From Rhizobium giardinii bv. giardinii H152 (GTDB lineage Bacteria > Pseudomonadota > Alphaproteobacteria > Rhizobiales > Rhizobiaceae): a stretch of 64,000 bases of DNA. Below the pieces are notes generated by a model. The model was not told the DNA's origin. It ran no database searches and was given only the letters and a program-made list of their open reading frames with translations. Both the position numbers and the translations under genes were made by a program. The stretch covers positions 210,922-274,921 of the forward strand of contig NZ_KB902702.1 of the NCBI RefSeq assembly GCF_000379605.1. Direction: 5' to 3'. Positions within the stretch are counted from its first letter, which is position 1. Every line of letters begins with the position of its first letter. This document shows positions 46,395-55,356 of this stretch, piece by piece.

Positions 46395-47103
46395 CACGCA
46401 GACAGCCATTCGCCTCGGCGGCGTGCGCGTGAAGTTCGACAAGACGGAACTGCACTTCGATTGCGCGATCCGGCAAGGCGAGATCGTTGCGATTACCGGC
46501 GCCTCGGGCTCCGGCAAATCGACCCTCCTTAATATCGTCGCCGGTTTCGAGACCCCGGATGCGGGTGTGATCGAGATTCTCGGCGAAAATGTCGCCAGCC
46601 GCGATCCGGCCGACCGGCCGGTCTCGGTGATCTTCCAGGAACACAACCTGTTTTCGCATCTCGACGTCGCCACCAATATCGCGCTCGGCATCGATCCGGC
46701 CCTGAGACTGGGCGTGAAGGAGCGCGGAAAGGTTGCCTCGGCGCTGATGCGCGTCGGGCTCGAAGGCTTCGGCAAGCGGCTGCCGCCGACGCTCTCCGGC
46801 GGCGAGCGCCAGCGGGTGGCGCTCGCGCGCGCCTTGGTCCGGCGCAAACCTGTCCTTCTTCTCGACGAGCCCTTCGCGGCGCTCGACCCGGGCTTGCGCT
46901 CCGGCATGACCAGCCTGCTCCTCGATCTGCACGCGCAGGAAGGCAATACGATGCTGGTCGTCACGCACCATCCGGACGACGTGCGGGCGCTGGCAGACAG
47001 CGTCATCTTCCTCGACGAGGGACGTGTCCTGCTGCACGAATCCAAGGCGCAATTTCTCGATCACACCGACAGTCCGGTCGTCGCGCGTTTTCTCGGAAAA
47101 TGA
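46381..47103 (+). CDS. thiQ: thiamine ABC transporter ATP-binding protein
   Basis: A 240-residue ABC ATPase: Walker A GASGSGKSTLLNIVAG near 36, signature LSGGERQRVALARAL near 137, Walker B VLLLDEPFAALDPG near 158 and the H-loop VVTHHPDDV. The start at 46381 (MPQRDTQTA) lies within the end of thiP, giving a 14-bp overlap; an upstream in-frame ATG at 46363 is less likely. A short TTGGCC/GGCCAA hairpin at about 47135–47154 follows. Confidence 0.95.
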   Translation: MPQRDTQTAIRLGGVRVKFDKTELHFDCAIRQGEIVAITGASGSGKSTLLNIVAGFETPDAGVIEILGENVASRDPADRPVSVIFQEHNLFSHLDVATNIALGIDPALRLGVKERGKVASALMRVGLEGFGKRLPPTLSGGERQRVALARALVRRKPVLLLDEPFAALDPGLRSGMTSLLLDLHAQEGNTMLVVTHHPDDVRALADSVIFLDEGRVLLHESKAQFLDHTDSPVVARFLGK

Positions 47104-47388
47104 ACATCGCCTGCGATGATTGCCACAATTTGAACGTTGGCCTATGCGACGGCCAAGCGCGAAATCCCCGCGGCGCCATGCTCGCGTGTCCGTTGCAGGG
47201 ATATCACGGGGCAACTATTTCTATGGGCATATGCTAGGCACGCGTGGCGTGGATAGGCTACAGCAGTCCTATTGCTGTCATGGCCGCCTGACCTATGTAC
47301 GCGGCTGTAAAGAATATCGAATTTCCCTGGCGGCCGACCGCAGGGATATTCGCGCGGCTGGCCCGAAAGACTGGAAACGAGCTGAGGC
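47104..47388. other. intergenic between thiQ and the M48 gene
   Basis: 285 bp with a short TTGGCC/GGCCAA inverted repeat near 47135–47154. No convincing ORF, RNA or promoter was found. Confidence 0.4.
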
Positions 47389-48900
47389 ATGAACAGAACG
47401 ACAGGCACGGATCCGCAGTCTTCGGAGAAAAGCTCCGGCGTATCCCTGCGTGCGGCAAGCGCGCTCGCCGGCATGCTGCTGCTCGCCGGCTGCCAGTCGG
47501 TGATCGAGCAGACCTATGAGCCGAAGGTCGCGCCGTCCTCGACGCCGCAGATCGTCGAGGAGGTGCAGAAGAACGACCCGCGCGCCCAGGTCGGCGCCCG
47601 CGAGCATCCTCGCATCGTCGCGAGCTATGGCGGCGAATACAAGGACGAGAAGACCGAGCGTCTCGTTGCCCGGATCACCGGCGCGCTAACGGCGGTCTCG
47701 GAAAATCCGAACCAGTCCTACCGCATCACCATCCTGAATTCGCCGGCGATCAACGCGTTTGCGCTGCCCGGCGGCTATCTCTATGTCACCCGCGGCCTGT
47801 TGGCGCTTGCCGATGACGCGTCGGAAGTGGCCGCCGTGCTGTCGCACGAGATGGCGCATGTGACGGCCAATCACGGCATCGAGCGGCAGCAGCGCGAGGA
47901 GGCGGAGGTGATCGCCAGCCGCGTCGTCTCCGAAGTGCTCTCCAGCGATCTCGCCGGCAAGCAGGCGCTTGCGCGCGGCAAGCTCAGGCTTGCGGCGTTC
48001 TCGCGAAACCAGGAACTGCAGGCCGACGTCATCGGCGTGCGGATGCTCGGCGAGGCCGGCTACGATCCCTATGCCGCCGCCCGTTTCCTCGATGCGATGG
48101 CGGCCTATAGCCGGTTTTCCTCGGTCGATCCCGACAGCGACCAGAGCCTCGACTTCCTGTCGAGCCACCCGAGCGCGCCGCAGCGCGTCGACCTTGCGCG
48201 TCGCCATGCGCGGGCTTTCGGCGCGGAGGGAACGGTCGGCGATCGCGGCCGCGACTATTATCTCGCCGGCATCGACGGGCTGCTCTACGGCGACAGCCCG
48301 CAGGAGGGCTATGTCCGCGGCCAGACGTTCCTGCACGGCAAGCTCGGCATTCGATTCGATGTGCCGGCCGGGTTCCAGATCGACAACAAGGCAGAAGCGG
48401 TGCTGGCGACCGGACCGGGCGAGGTCGCCATTCGCTTCGATGGCGTCGCCGATACGCAGCGCCGCAGCCTGACCGACTATATCGCCAGCGGCTGGGTCAC
48501 GGGCCTGCAGCCCGACACTATCCGGCCGATCACGATCAACGGGCTCGAGGCCGCGACCGCGCGCGCCTCAGCCGAGCGCTGGGACTTCGACGTCACGGTG
48601 ATCCGCATCGATACGCAGATCTACCGCTTCCTGACCGCGGTACCGAAGGGCGCGCCGAGCCTCGAGCCGACCGCCGAGGTCCTGCGGGCCTCCTTCCGCC
48701 GCATGACGCCGCAGGAAGCCGCCGCCCTGAAACCGCTGCGCATCCGTGTCGTCACGGCCCGGCCCGGCGATACGCTGGCGACGCTCTCGGCCCGGATGAT
48801 GGGCACCGACCGCAAGCTTGATCTCTTCCGCCTGATAAACGCGATGCAGGTGACGTCGACGGTCAAGCCGGGCGACAGGATCAAGATCATCTCGGAATAG
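47389..48900 (+). CDS. M48-family metallopeptidase lipoprotein with C-terminal LysM-like domain
   Basis: A 503-residue zinc peptidase. The lipobox LLLAGC places Cys35 as the lipidation site. The HEMAH motif is at 153–157 with the third ligand Glu in ELQADVIG near 208, as in the BepA/LoiP group that degrades misassembled outer-membrane proteins. The C-terminus (about 452–503, VVTARPGDTLATLSARMMG) is LysM-like and may hold the enzyme near peptidoglycan. The start ATG follows GAGCTGAGGC. The 285-bp gap upstream holds no clear feature. Confidence 0.92.
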   Translation: MNRTTGTDPQSSEKSSGVSLRAASALAGMLLLAGCQSVIEQTYEPKVAPSSTPQIVEEVQKNDPRAQVGAREHPRIVASYGGEYKDEKTERLVARITGALTAVSENPNQSYRITILNSPAINAFALPGGYLYVTRGLLALADDASEVAAVLSHEMAHVTANHGIERQQREEAEVIASRVVSEVLSSDLAGKQALARGKLRLAAFSRNQELQADVIGVRMLGEAGYDPYAAARFLDAMAAYSRFSSVDPDSDQSLDFLSSHPSAPQRVDLARRHARAFGAEGTVGDRGRDYYLAGIDGLLYGDSPQEGYVRGQTFLHGKLGIRFDVPAGFQIDNKAEAVLATGPGEVAIRFDGVADTQRRSLTDYIASGWVTGLQPDTIRPITINGLEAATARASAERWDFDVTVIRIDTQIYRFLTAVPKGAPSLEPTAEVLRASFRRMTPQEAAALKPLRIRVVTARPGDTLATLSARMMGTDRKLDLFRLINAMQVTSTVKPGDRIKIISE

Positions 48901-48964
48901 GCCAGCGGGGAAACGGCCCGGTTCTTACCTCGTTTGGATCCGCTGGCCTGGGAACGATTGCCGG
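48901..48964. other. intergenic, nothing seen
   Basis: A short gap between the M48 gene and the end of the remnant ORF. No structure recognised. Confidence 0.3.
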
Positions 48965-49135
48965 TTATCTGAGGCGCTGATCGATCGGGAGAGTGAGGGA
49001 CCAGGCGCTTGGCCGGCGAAGGCGAAGCCGCGGCAAAGGCCCTGCGCAGTCAGGTGTGTCCCCGGAATTGGGATAACGTGGATTGCCCCAGCGATCATTG
49101 TAGAGGTCCTTGAACAGGCAAGCTATCGGGATCAT
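48965..49135 (-). pseudogene. short ORF with strong RBS next to LacI operators
   Basis: A 56-codon minus-strand frame starting MIPIACLFKDLYNDRWGNPR with GGAG 8 bases upstream of the ATG at 49135. After about 22 residues the sequence becomes Pro/Arg-rich and unlike a folded protein. Its upstream region holds three LacI-type operators. I read it as the 5' stub of a deleted divergent operon that the LacI regulator once controlled; a genuine small protein is also possible. Confidence 0.4.
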
Positions 49136-49147
49136 GGTACTCTCCAT

Positions 49148-49163
49148 ATTGAATCGATTCAAT
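49148..49163. promoter_or_regulatory. LacI-family operator 1
   Basis: Perfect 16-bp palindrome ATTGAATCGATTCAAT with the central CG typical of LacI-family operators. It lies 13 bp before the short minus-strand ORF. Confidence 0.75.
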
Positions 49164-49179
49164 AATCGGATGTGGAAAA

Positions 49180-49195
49180 TTTGAACCGATTCAAA
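49180..49195. promoter_or_regulatory. LacI-family operator 2
   Basis: TTTGAACCGATTCAAA, the same half-sites as operator 1 with one mismatch, 32 bp away (three helical turns). Confidence 0.7.
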
Positions 49196-49227
49196 CTTTA
49201 CGCGCTTATAGGGGAATGTCAAGGGAT

Positions 49228-49241
49228 TTGAATCGATACAA
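49228..49241. promoter_or_regulatory. LacI-family operator 3
   Basis: TTGAATCGATACAA, one mismatch from the palindrome, 46 bp before the lacI start codon; suggests autoregulation. Confidence 0.65.
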
Positions 49242-49286
49242 CCTTCTGATAGGGTAAGGCTGGTTTGCGCAGCTGCGGGAGGTACC

Positions 49287-50345
49287 TTGACAAAGGGGCA
49301 TGTAAGACTGGCTGACGTCGCCAAGGCGGCCGGTGTATCGCAGGGGACGGCGTCGAACGTTTTCAGCCGGCCAGAGGTGGTACGCGAAGAAGTCCGCGAG
49401 CGGGTGCTCGGGGTCGCCAGGACGCTCGGCTATAACGGCCCGGACATCAAAGGGCGCTTGCTGAGGGCCGGGCGCGTCAACGCCATCGGCGTCGCTTCGG
49501 TCGAGCCGCTGGCGTATTTCTTTGAGGATCCGTGGGCGCGGGTGCTGATGACGAAGATCGCGGCCGTGTGCGACGCCACCGGCACCGGCATCGCGCTGGT
49601 GTCGGCGCAGAACCAGCAGAAACTGGCCTGGAACATCAACAGCGCGCTTGTCGATGGTTTCATCCTGTTGTGCGTGGAAGGCGGCGAAAGGCTCGTCGAA
49701 CTGACAAGGCGGCGACAGTTGCCGTTCATCGCCCTGGCGCTCGGCGGCGCGGACACCTCGATCCCGGTGATCGGCATCGATAACCTTGCTGGCGCAGCCA
49801 TGGCAGCGCGACATCTGGCGGATCTCGGGCATCGTCGGTTTGCCGTTCTGGCAATAGACCATTTTGACGATCATGTCGGGGCGACAACCCCCGGGCAAGA
49901 GGCTCGATCCTTGAAATCGACGTCGCGCGACCGCTTGCTCGGCTATTGGCAGACCTTGGCGGAGTTCGGCATCGAGCGCGAAAGCGTGCCGGTGCACGGC
50001 ACCCGCAGCGATCGATCGAGCGTCGATACGGCGCTGAATGCCCTGTTTGCAACACCGCGGCCCCCGACGGCCATCCTGGCGATGTCCGACCGCATTGCTC
50101 TCTTTGCCATGCAATGGCTCACTGAGCGTGGCATCGATGTGCCGGGCGATGTCTCCGTGATCGGCTTTGATGGCGTCCCCGAAGCCGCAACGGCTGAGCC
50201 GGGGCTGACGACCATTGCACAACCATTTGACGAGATTGCGTGCAGGGCGGTAAGCGCCATCCTCGACGACGCGTTGCCCGACGCGCAGGAAACCCTCGAC
50301 GTGACGCTGGTTATCCGGGGCAGCACCGCACCCCCACGGTCATAA
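49287..50345 (+). CDS. LacI-family transcriptional regulator
   Basis: A 352-residue regulator. The N-terminal helix-turn-helix has VRLADVAKAAGVSQGTASNV and the hinge GYNGPDIKGRLL, followed by a periplasmic-binding-protein-like sensor domain (about 65–352) with VIGFDGVPEAATAEPGLTTI. It starts with TTG, preceded by GGGAGGTACC. The effector is unknown. Operators of matching sequence lie in front of it, but the neighbouring target operon seems lost; the gene downstream is rpoH2, convergent. Confidence 0.92.
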   Translation: MTKGHVRLADVAKAAGVSQGTASNVFSRPEVVREEVRERVLGVARTLGYNGPDIKGRLLRAGRVNAIGVASVEPLAYFFEDPWARVLMTKIAAVCDATGTGIALVSAQNQQKLAWNINSALVDGFILLCVEGGERLVELTRRRQLPFIALALGGADTSIPVIGIDNLAGAAMAARHLADLGHRRFAVLAIDHFDDHVGATTPGQEARSLKSTSRDRLLGYWQTLAEFGIERESVPVHGTRSDRSSVDTALNALFATPRPPTAILAMSDRIALFAMQWLTERGIDVPGDVSVIGFDGVPEAATAEPGLTTIAQPFDEIACRAVSAILDDALPDAQETLDVTLVIRGSTAPPRS

Positions 50346-50420
50346 CAGTTCGGCAGGCTTTTCCCGCGCTTTCGACCATGTCGCACTTCGGTGGCCGGCG
50401 CCTGGCGCGCCGGGTACCGC

Positions 50421-51281
50421 TCAATGCGTCGCCAGCACCGGGGCTTCGGCGACGAGCGCGATCCGGAGCTTTTCAAGCGCCCGGGTCTCGATCTGGCGGA
50501 CGCGTTCCTTCGAGATGCCGAGGTCGGCGCCGAGCTCTTCCAGCGTGGCGCTGTCTTCGGACAGCCGGCGGGCGCGGATGATTTTCATTTCCCGCTCGTT
50601 CAGCTGGCAAAGTGCATGGCTGAGCCAGATACGCCGCCGTTCCTGATCGATGATCTCCGAGACTTGCTCGTCCGGCAGCGGCGCATCGCTGGCGAGAAGA
50701 TCGAGCCGCTCGCCGCTGTCGGCATCGCCCGACGAGATCGGCGCCTGCAGCGAGGCGTCATTGCTGGAGAGGCGGGCATCCATCGTCTGTACGTCGGCGA
50801 GGCTGACGCCGAGCGCCAGGGCGATTTCCTCATGCACGGCGCGGGCCGTCAGCTGCCGGTCGCCCTGGGCAAGCTTGGCGCGCAGCCGGCGCAGGTTGAA
50901 GAACAGGGCCTTCTGCGCCGAAGAGGTGCCGCCGCGCACGATCGACCAGTTGCGCAGCACGTAGTCCTGCATCGAGGCGCGGATCCACCAGCTGGCATAG
51001 GTCGAGAACCGCACCTCGCGGCTGGGTTCGAAGCGGGCCGCGGCTTCCAAGAGGCCGATATGGCCTTCCTGCACCAGATCGCTCATCGGCAGGCCGAAAT
51101 TGCGGAATTTCGCCGCCATCGAGATCACCAGACGCATATGGGCCATGGCGATCTTGTTGCGGGCCTCCTGATCGTTGTGGTCCTTCCACGCCAGCGCCAA
51201 AGCCTGCTCTTCGTCCCGTTCGAGATACGGAGCCGCCATTGCGATCTTGATCATGCGCCTGTCTGCTGAGAGGTTTTTCAT
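50421..51281 (-). CDS. rpoH2: RNA polymerase sigma factor RpoH (RpoH2 type)
   Basis: A 286-residue sigma-32-family factor. Region 2 shows LVQEGHIGLLEAAARFEPS and RFSTYASWWIRASMQDYVL, the RpoH box is visible as QKALFFNLRR, and region 4.2 has SKERVRQIETRALEKLR. Rhizobia carry two RpoH; the promoter here (EcfG type) fits RpoH2, which is under the general stress response, while RpoH1 is not. The start at 51281 (MKNLSADRR) has GGAG upstream. Confidence 0.93.
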   Translation of the reverse strand: MKNLSADRRMIKIAMAAPYLERDEEQALALAWKDHNDQEARNKIAMAHMRLVISMAAKFRNFGLPMSDLVQEGHIGLLEAAARFEPSREVRFSTYASWWIRASMQDYVLRNWSIVRGGTSSAQKALFFNLRRLRAKLAQGDRQLTARAVHEEIALALGVSLADVQTMDARLSSNDASLQAPISSGDADSGERLDLLASDAPLPDEQVSEIIDQERRRIWLSHALCQLNEREMKIIRARRLSEDSATLEELGADLGISKERVRQIETRALEKLRIALVAEAPVLATH

Positions 51282-51478
51282 CGGCTGCTCCATGAGGGGC
51301 ACAAGGGTGTGCCGCTGAACGATAAGTCGATCGTGTGTCGGGATTTCCGCTGCCTGAGCTTGACCAGCATTCGAAACGCCCTACTTCCCTGCCTAGAAGC
51401 CGAGGCCGGAAGAAAGGGCCGCGGTGGTGGTCGACCCGCTCCGCAACGACATGCGCAGGTCGGGACTGAACGTATCGA

Positions 51479-51503
51479 AACGCGCGGGGAGCGGGAAAGT
51501 TCC
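51479..51503 (-). promoter_or_regulatory. EcfG (RpoE2)-type promoter of rpoH2
   Basis: On the minus strand GGAAC (51503–51499), 16-bp spacer, CGTT (51482–51479), an exact consensus match. It implies a 5' leader of about 190 nt before the rpoH2 ATG. RpoE2 control of rpoH2 is known in Sinorhizobium meliloti. Confidence 0.8.
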
Positions 51504-51664
51504 ATGCTGCGTTGCCGTATTTTGCGGCGGCGGGCGTTTTTATGCGCGTGAGTTTCCAAAAAATTCGAAGACGATGACCGTGGCTCCACCCGTTTCGCGC
51601 GCGGGCGGCGACGCGCCTTATTTGTTGTGCGTTGTTGTGTACTGCACTTTTTGCCGCTTGCCGG

Positions 51665-51689
51665 AAAAGTTAAAAAAGCGTTAACTTTT
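51665..51689. promoter_or_regulatory. A/T-rich inverted repeat
   Basis: Perfect arms AAAAGTTAA and TTAACTTTT separated by AAAAGCG. It lies about 90 bp upstream of the GNAT ATG at 51781. Its role is unknown; a regulator-binding site is possible. Confidence 0.4.
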
Positions 51690-51780
51690 GATGGTTGTCC
51701 CCATAAGTTGCCTGTGAGTTAGTTAAAGACAGGGCTTGGATGGGATTCCTGTTTGCTCGGCACAGGTCTAGAGTCGCGAT

Positions 51781-52287
51781 ATGAAAACACTATCCATCGA
51801 GGTGCGGCCCGGTGAACCAAGAGATGCCACGGCCATCTCTGACGTGCACCGCGTTTCCTGGCTCCAGGCCTATGGCGGGCTCATTCCGCACAAGCCGCTG
51901 AACCAGATGGTGGACCGGCGCGATCATACGTGGTGGCGCAAGGCGACGCGGGGTCCCTCGACCTTGCTCGTCATCGAGGTGGCCGGCGTTATCGCCGGTT
52001 ATGCGACGCTCGGCCTCAACCGCGCCCGCTCCCTGCCGCAGGAAGGCGAGGTCTACGAAATCTACCTGCGCCCGGAATATCAGGGCATCGGCCTCGGCCG
52101 CATTCTGTTCGGCGAGGCCAAGAGCCTGCTGAAATCCCTCGGCTGCAAGGGCCTCGTTGTCTGGTGCCTGGAAGACAGCCATCATGCCGACCGTTTCTTC
52201 CGCATGGCCGGCGGCCACGACGTCTGCGAGGGGATGGAAGACTTCGGCGGCAAATGTCTCAAGAAAATCGGCTATATCTGGGACTGA
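51781..52287 (+). CDS. GNAT family N-acetyltransferase
   Basis: A 168-residue GNAT acetyltransferase: [20 protein letters not shown] at about 98–117 is the acetyl-CoA loop, followed by [20 protein letters not shown]. The substrate is unknown. The long open frame on the opposite strand (51790–52908) runs through this gene antisense. Codon usage and motif conservation support this strand as the real gene. Confidence 0.9.
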   Translation: MKTLSIEVRPGEPRDATAISDVHRVSWLQAYGGLIPHKPLNQMVDRRDHTWWRKATRGPSTLLVIEVAGVIAGYATLGLNRARSLPQEGEVYEIYLRPEYQGIGLGRILFGEAKSLLKSLGCKGLVVWCLEDSHHADRFFRMAGGHDVCEGMEDFGGKCLKKIGYIWD

Positions 52288-52908
52288 ACCGCGCTGCTCC
52301 GGAAAAACATGCGTGGGTTCGGCTGCGGTCGGCCCGCGATTGCCGTGAAACTCGGCCTTGTCCGTACCACAGACGAAACCGTCGGCCTTCGTGTCGGCGA
52401 TTTGCCGGGCAAGCGTGTTGGGCTCCGGATTGGCAAGCGCATCGACGTAACCGACGACGCAGCCCATCCCGTCTTGCCCTGCCACTTTCGACACGACGAG
52501 AACCTGGCCTTTGACCTCCGGCGACGGCTCGCCGGTGGCTGGATCGATATTTTCCGGGAACCATCGGAGAATGGTCGCCCTCGGCTTGCCGTCGGGGCCG
52601 AGCCGCCATTCGATCTTTCGCCCGGTGTGATTGAACGGCTCGAAGCTTTCGAAGACACCGTCGATATAGGCCTGGCTGGCGCGACCGTAGAGGATGCTCT
52701 GCCGCAGGTCGCCTTCCTTGAAGTAGACCGCGTAGTCCACCAGGCCCTTGCATTGCAGCGAGATGCTGCCGCCTTCGACGTCTTCCGGCGAAAGCGTCTT
52801 GCAATGATCGGTGTCCAAATCGGTATAGCTGCTGTCATTGGCCCGGGCGGCGGCGGGCGTCAGCGCCATGAGAAGGATCAGCGGAATTGTGCGTGCGTGG
52901 GATATCAT
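51790..52908 (-). CDS. exported protein of unknown function, probably lost its stop codon
   Basis: The N-terminal 195 residues (52908 down to about 52324) look real: signal peptide (1–24, [13 protein letters not shown]), then [20 protein letters not shown] and [20 protein letters not shown] and [20 protein letters not shown] with conserved Cys near the end. Related rhizobial proteins stop there at about 180–200 residues. Here the frame continues for another 175 residues entirely antisense to the GNAT gene, which I interpret as read-through after a lost stop codon. Function unknown. Confidence 0.6.
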   Translation of the reverse strand: MISHARTIPLILLMALTPAAARANDSSYTDLDTDHCKTLSPEDVEGGSISLQCKGLVDYAVYFKEGDLRQSILYGRASQAYIDGVFESFEPFNHTGRKIEWRLGPDGKPRATILRWFPENIDPATGEPSPEVKGQVLVVSKVAGQDGMGCVVGYVDALANPEPNTLARQIADTKADGFVCGTDKAEFHGNRGPTAAEPTHVFPEQRGSVPDIADFLETFAAEVFHPLADVVAAGHAEETVGMMAVFQAPDNEALAAEGFQQALGLAEQNAAEADALIFRAQVDFVDLAFLRQGAGAVEAERRITGDNAGHLDDEQGRGTPRRLAPPRMIAPVHHLVQRLVRNEPAIGLEPGNAVHVRDGRGISWFTGPHLDG

Positions 52909-53059
52909 CAGCGCTCCTCATACCCGGTTACGTTCCGGCAGCCGCGATTATTCGCTTAAAGGTCGCATTTTTCCGCTCATGACGAAAGTAATGTTGCGCC
53001 GCGGCATGTTTCCCTTTATCGGACTCGCCCAGCCAAACTCAGACCCCCTGGGAGAAAAC

Positions 53060-53593
53060 ATGCGTATTGATGCAATTTCGATCGGCAAGAATCCGCCTGA
53101 AGATGTCAACGTGATCGTCGAGGTTCCGGTTGGCGGCCATCCGATCAAGTACGAGATGGACAAGGAAGCCGGCACGCTGGTAGTCGACCGTTTCCTCTAT
53201 ACGCCGATGACCTATCCGGGCAATTACGGCTTCGTTCCGCATACGCTGTCGGATGACGGCGACCCGATCGACGTGCTGATCGCCTCGACCCGCCCGCTGG
53301 TGCCGGGCTGCGTCATCAACGTTCGCCCGATCGGCGTAATGATGATGGAAGACAATTCCGGCAAGGACGAAAAGGTCATTGCCGTGCCGAACTATCACCT
53401 CACCAAGCGCTACGACAAGGTGAAGGACTATACCGACCTGCCGGAGATCACCCTGCAGCAGATCGAGCATTTCTTCGAGCACTACAAGGATCTGGAGCCC
53501 GGCAAGTGGGTGAAGATCTTCGGCTGGAAGGATGCGACGGTCGCCAAGCAGCTGATCAGCGAAGCCATCGAGCGCGCCAAGACGGCGAAGTAA
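53060..53593 (+). CDS. ppa: inorganic pyrophosphatase
   Basis: A 177-residue family I pyrophosphatase. The metal-binding motif [19 protein letters not shown] lies at about 65–83, with [17 protein letters not shown] just before it and [20 protein letters not shown] near the end. It drives pyrophosphate-releasing reactions forward. The start at 53060 (MRIDAISIG) follows GGGAGAAAAC. It is closed by a bidirectional terminator shared with yggT. Confidence 0.97.
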   Translation: MRIDAISIGKNPPEDVNVIVEVPVGGHPIKYEMDKEAGTLVVDRFLYTPMTYPGNYGFVPHTLSDDGDPIDVLIASTRPLVPGCVINVRPIGVMMMEDNSGKDEKVIAVPNYHLTKRYDKVKDYTDLPEITLQQIEHFFEHYKDLEPGKWVKIFGWKDATVAKQLISEAIERAKTAK

Positions 53594-53630
53594 GCGACGG
53601 GCCGAACAAGCGCGCGTACCGCAAAGAAAA

Positions 53631-53663
53631 ACCTCCGGATCGCGACGATCCGGAGGTTTTTTG
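53631..53663. terminator. bidirectional intrinsic terminator of ppa and yggT
   Basis: Perfect 12-bp stem ACCTCCGGATCG (53631–53642) with CGATCCGGAGGT (53646–53657), preceded by A5 and followed by T5. The A-run makes it work for the convergent yggT gene too. Confidence 0.95.
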
Positions 53664-53684
53664 TTGTCTGCGAGAAAGGCCGGT

Positions 53685-53978
53685 TCAGCTGAGCAGGGCA
53701 GCGGCAACGGTCGTGTTCAGGAAATACCAGATGAAATAGAGGATGACCAAAACCACCAGCGGCGACAGGTCGACACCGCCCATGTCCGGCAGGACGCGGC
53801 GGATCGGGCGGTAGAGCGGCTCGGTCAGCTGGTAGAGCGAGCGGCCGATCATGTTGATGGCGTTGTTGTTCACGTTGATGACGTTGAATGCGTAGAGCCA
53901 GGAAAAGATGGCCGAGGCGATGACCAGGAACCACGCAATGTTGATAATGAAATTCAGGGTCGCAATGACAGCAAGCAT
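53685..53978 (-). CDS. YggT-family membrane protein
   Basis: A 97-residue YggT protein with two hydrophobic segments: MLAVIATLNFIINIAWFLVI and the second LSPLVVLVILYFIWYFLN, with the conserved loop SLYQLTEPLYRPIRRVLPD between them. YggT proteins have roles in chloroplast and bacterial membrane organisation; details unclear. The start at 53978 (MLAVIATLN) has GGAG 8 bases upstream and is preferred to the ATG at 54008. Confidence 0.9.
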   Translation of the reverse strand: MLAVIATLNFIINIAWFLVIASAIFSWLYAFNVINVNNNAINMIGRSLYQLTEPLYRPIRRVLPDMGGVDLSPLVVLVILYFIWYFLNTTVAAALLS

Positions 53979-54110
53979 GCCGGTCTCCAATTCGTTGTTG
54001 ACAGACATGTAGACATTGACGACTAAACCGGCAAGTCCGTGCTTCGTGCGGGGCTAAACATGTTTAATACGGCAGGCTATTCTCCGGCCGTTCTTCGGAA
54101 AGATTGCCGC

Positions 54111-55352
54111 ATGTCCGCCATCAACGGTGCTGACCGGTTCGCCGCATTCCGGCATGTCTCCTACGCCCGATTCTTCTTCGCCCGCTTTCTTGCCTCATTC
54201 GCCATCCAGATCGTCAGCGTCTCGGTCGGCTGGCAGATGTACGCGCAGACGCAGAACACGCTCTATCTCGGCCTGATCGGTCTCTTCCAGTTCCTGCCGT
54301 CGTTCCTTCTTATCCTGGTTACGGGTTCGGTGGCTGACCGTCATAGCCGCCGGGCGATCGTTTCGATCTGCATGATCATCAGCGCCCTCTGCGCGGCTGC
54401 TCTTCTGGGGCTGACGATCGCCGACGCGTTCTCGCCCTGGCCCGTCTTTGCCATCCTGATCGTCTTCGGCATCGAGCGCGCCTTCATGGCGCCGGCGGTG
54501 CAGTCGCTGGCGCCCAATCTCGTTCCTGCCCATGACCTGTCCAATGCGATCGCCTGGAACTCGTCCTCCTGGCAGACGGCGGCGATCCTCGGTCCGGTCG
54601 CCGGCGGTCTGCTTTACGGCCTCAGCGCCATGGTCGCCTATTCGGTCGCGCTTGCCTTCCTCGTTCTGGCGGCCATCCTCGTCTTCATGATCGAAAAGCC
54701 GGCGCAGCACAGCCTCAGCGGGCCGCGCGACTGGACCTCGGTTCTTGCCGGGTTCCAGTTCATCCGCAGGGAAAAGGTCGTGCTGGGTGCGATCTCCCTC
54801 GATCTCTTTGCCGTTCTGCTCGGTGGCGCCGTGGCGCTGATGCCGGTCTTTGCCAGCGAGATCCTGGTGCTCGGCCCCTTCGGCCTCGGCCTGCTCAGGG
54901 CGGCGCCCGGCATCGGCGCGATCCTCGTCGCGATCACGCTTGCAGCCTATCCGATCCGCCACAATGCCGGCGTGCTGATGTTTGCAGGCGTCGCGCTGTT
55001 CGGCATCGGCACGGTTGTCTTCGGTCTGTCGGAGGTCGCCTGGCTGTCGATCGCGGCGCTGATGCTGATGGGCGGGGCGGACATGATCTCGGTCTATGTG
55101 CGCGAGACGCTGATTGCGCTGTGGACGCCGGATGCCGTGCGTGGCCGCGTGAATGCCGTCAACATGATGTTCGTCGGTGCCTCGAACGAGCTTGGCGAGT
55201 TCCGGGCGGGGACCATGGCGCATGTCATCGGTGCGGTTCCCGCCGTGGTGCTCGGCGGCATCGGCACGCTTGCCGTCGCCGTCATCTGGGCGCTCGGCTT
55301 CCCGCAGTTGCGCAAGATCGATTCGCTCGAAGCACCCAAGCAGAAGGCCTGA
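54111..55352 (+). CDS. MFS transporter, EntS-like
   Basis: A 413-residue major facilitator with about twelve segments and the motif VTGSVADRHSRRAIV near 84. The ALRT/ERAFMAPAVQSLAPNLV segment and NSSSWQTAAILGPVAGGLLY resemble the EntS/siderophore-exporter group. The substrate is unknown. The start at 54111 (MSAINGADRF) is chosen over an upstream ATG at 54039 on family grounds and a GGAAAG site. It lies alone. Confidence 0.88.
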   Translation: MSAINGADRFAAFRHVSYARFFFARFLASFAIQIVSVSVGWQMYAQTQNTLYLGLIGLFQFLPSFLLILVTGSVADRHSRRAIVSICMIISALCAAALLGLTIADAFSPWPVFAILIVFGIERAFMAPAVQSLAPNLVPAHDLSNAIAWNSSSWQTAAILGPVAGGLLYGLSAMVAYSVALAFLVLAAILVFMIEKPAQHSLSGPRDWTSVLAGFQFIRREKVVLGAISLDLFAVLLGGAVALMPVFASEILVLGPFGLGLLRAAPGIGAILVAITLAAYPIRHNAGVLMFAGVALFGIGTVVFGLSEVAWLSIAALMLMGGADMISVYVRETLIALWTPDAVRGRVNAVNMMFVGASNELGEFRAGTMAHVIGAVPAVVLGGIGTLAVAVIWALGFPQLRKIDSLEAPKQKA

Positions 55353-55356
55353 TCGA

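Larger units (their letters stand above)
51282..51780. other. rpoH2/GNAT divergent intergenic region
   Basis: 499 bp holding the rpoH2 promoter and leader and, at 51665–51689, a perfect 9-bp inverted repeat AAAAGTTAA/TTAACTTTT with a 7-bp centre. This latter palindrome may be an operator of the GNAT gene. No ORF is credible here. Confidence 0.5.
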
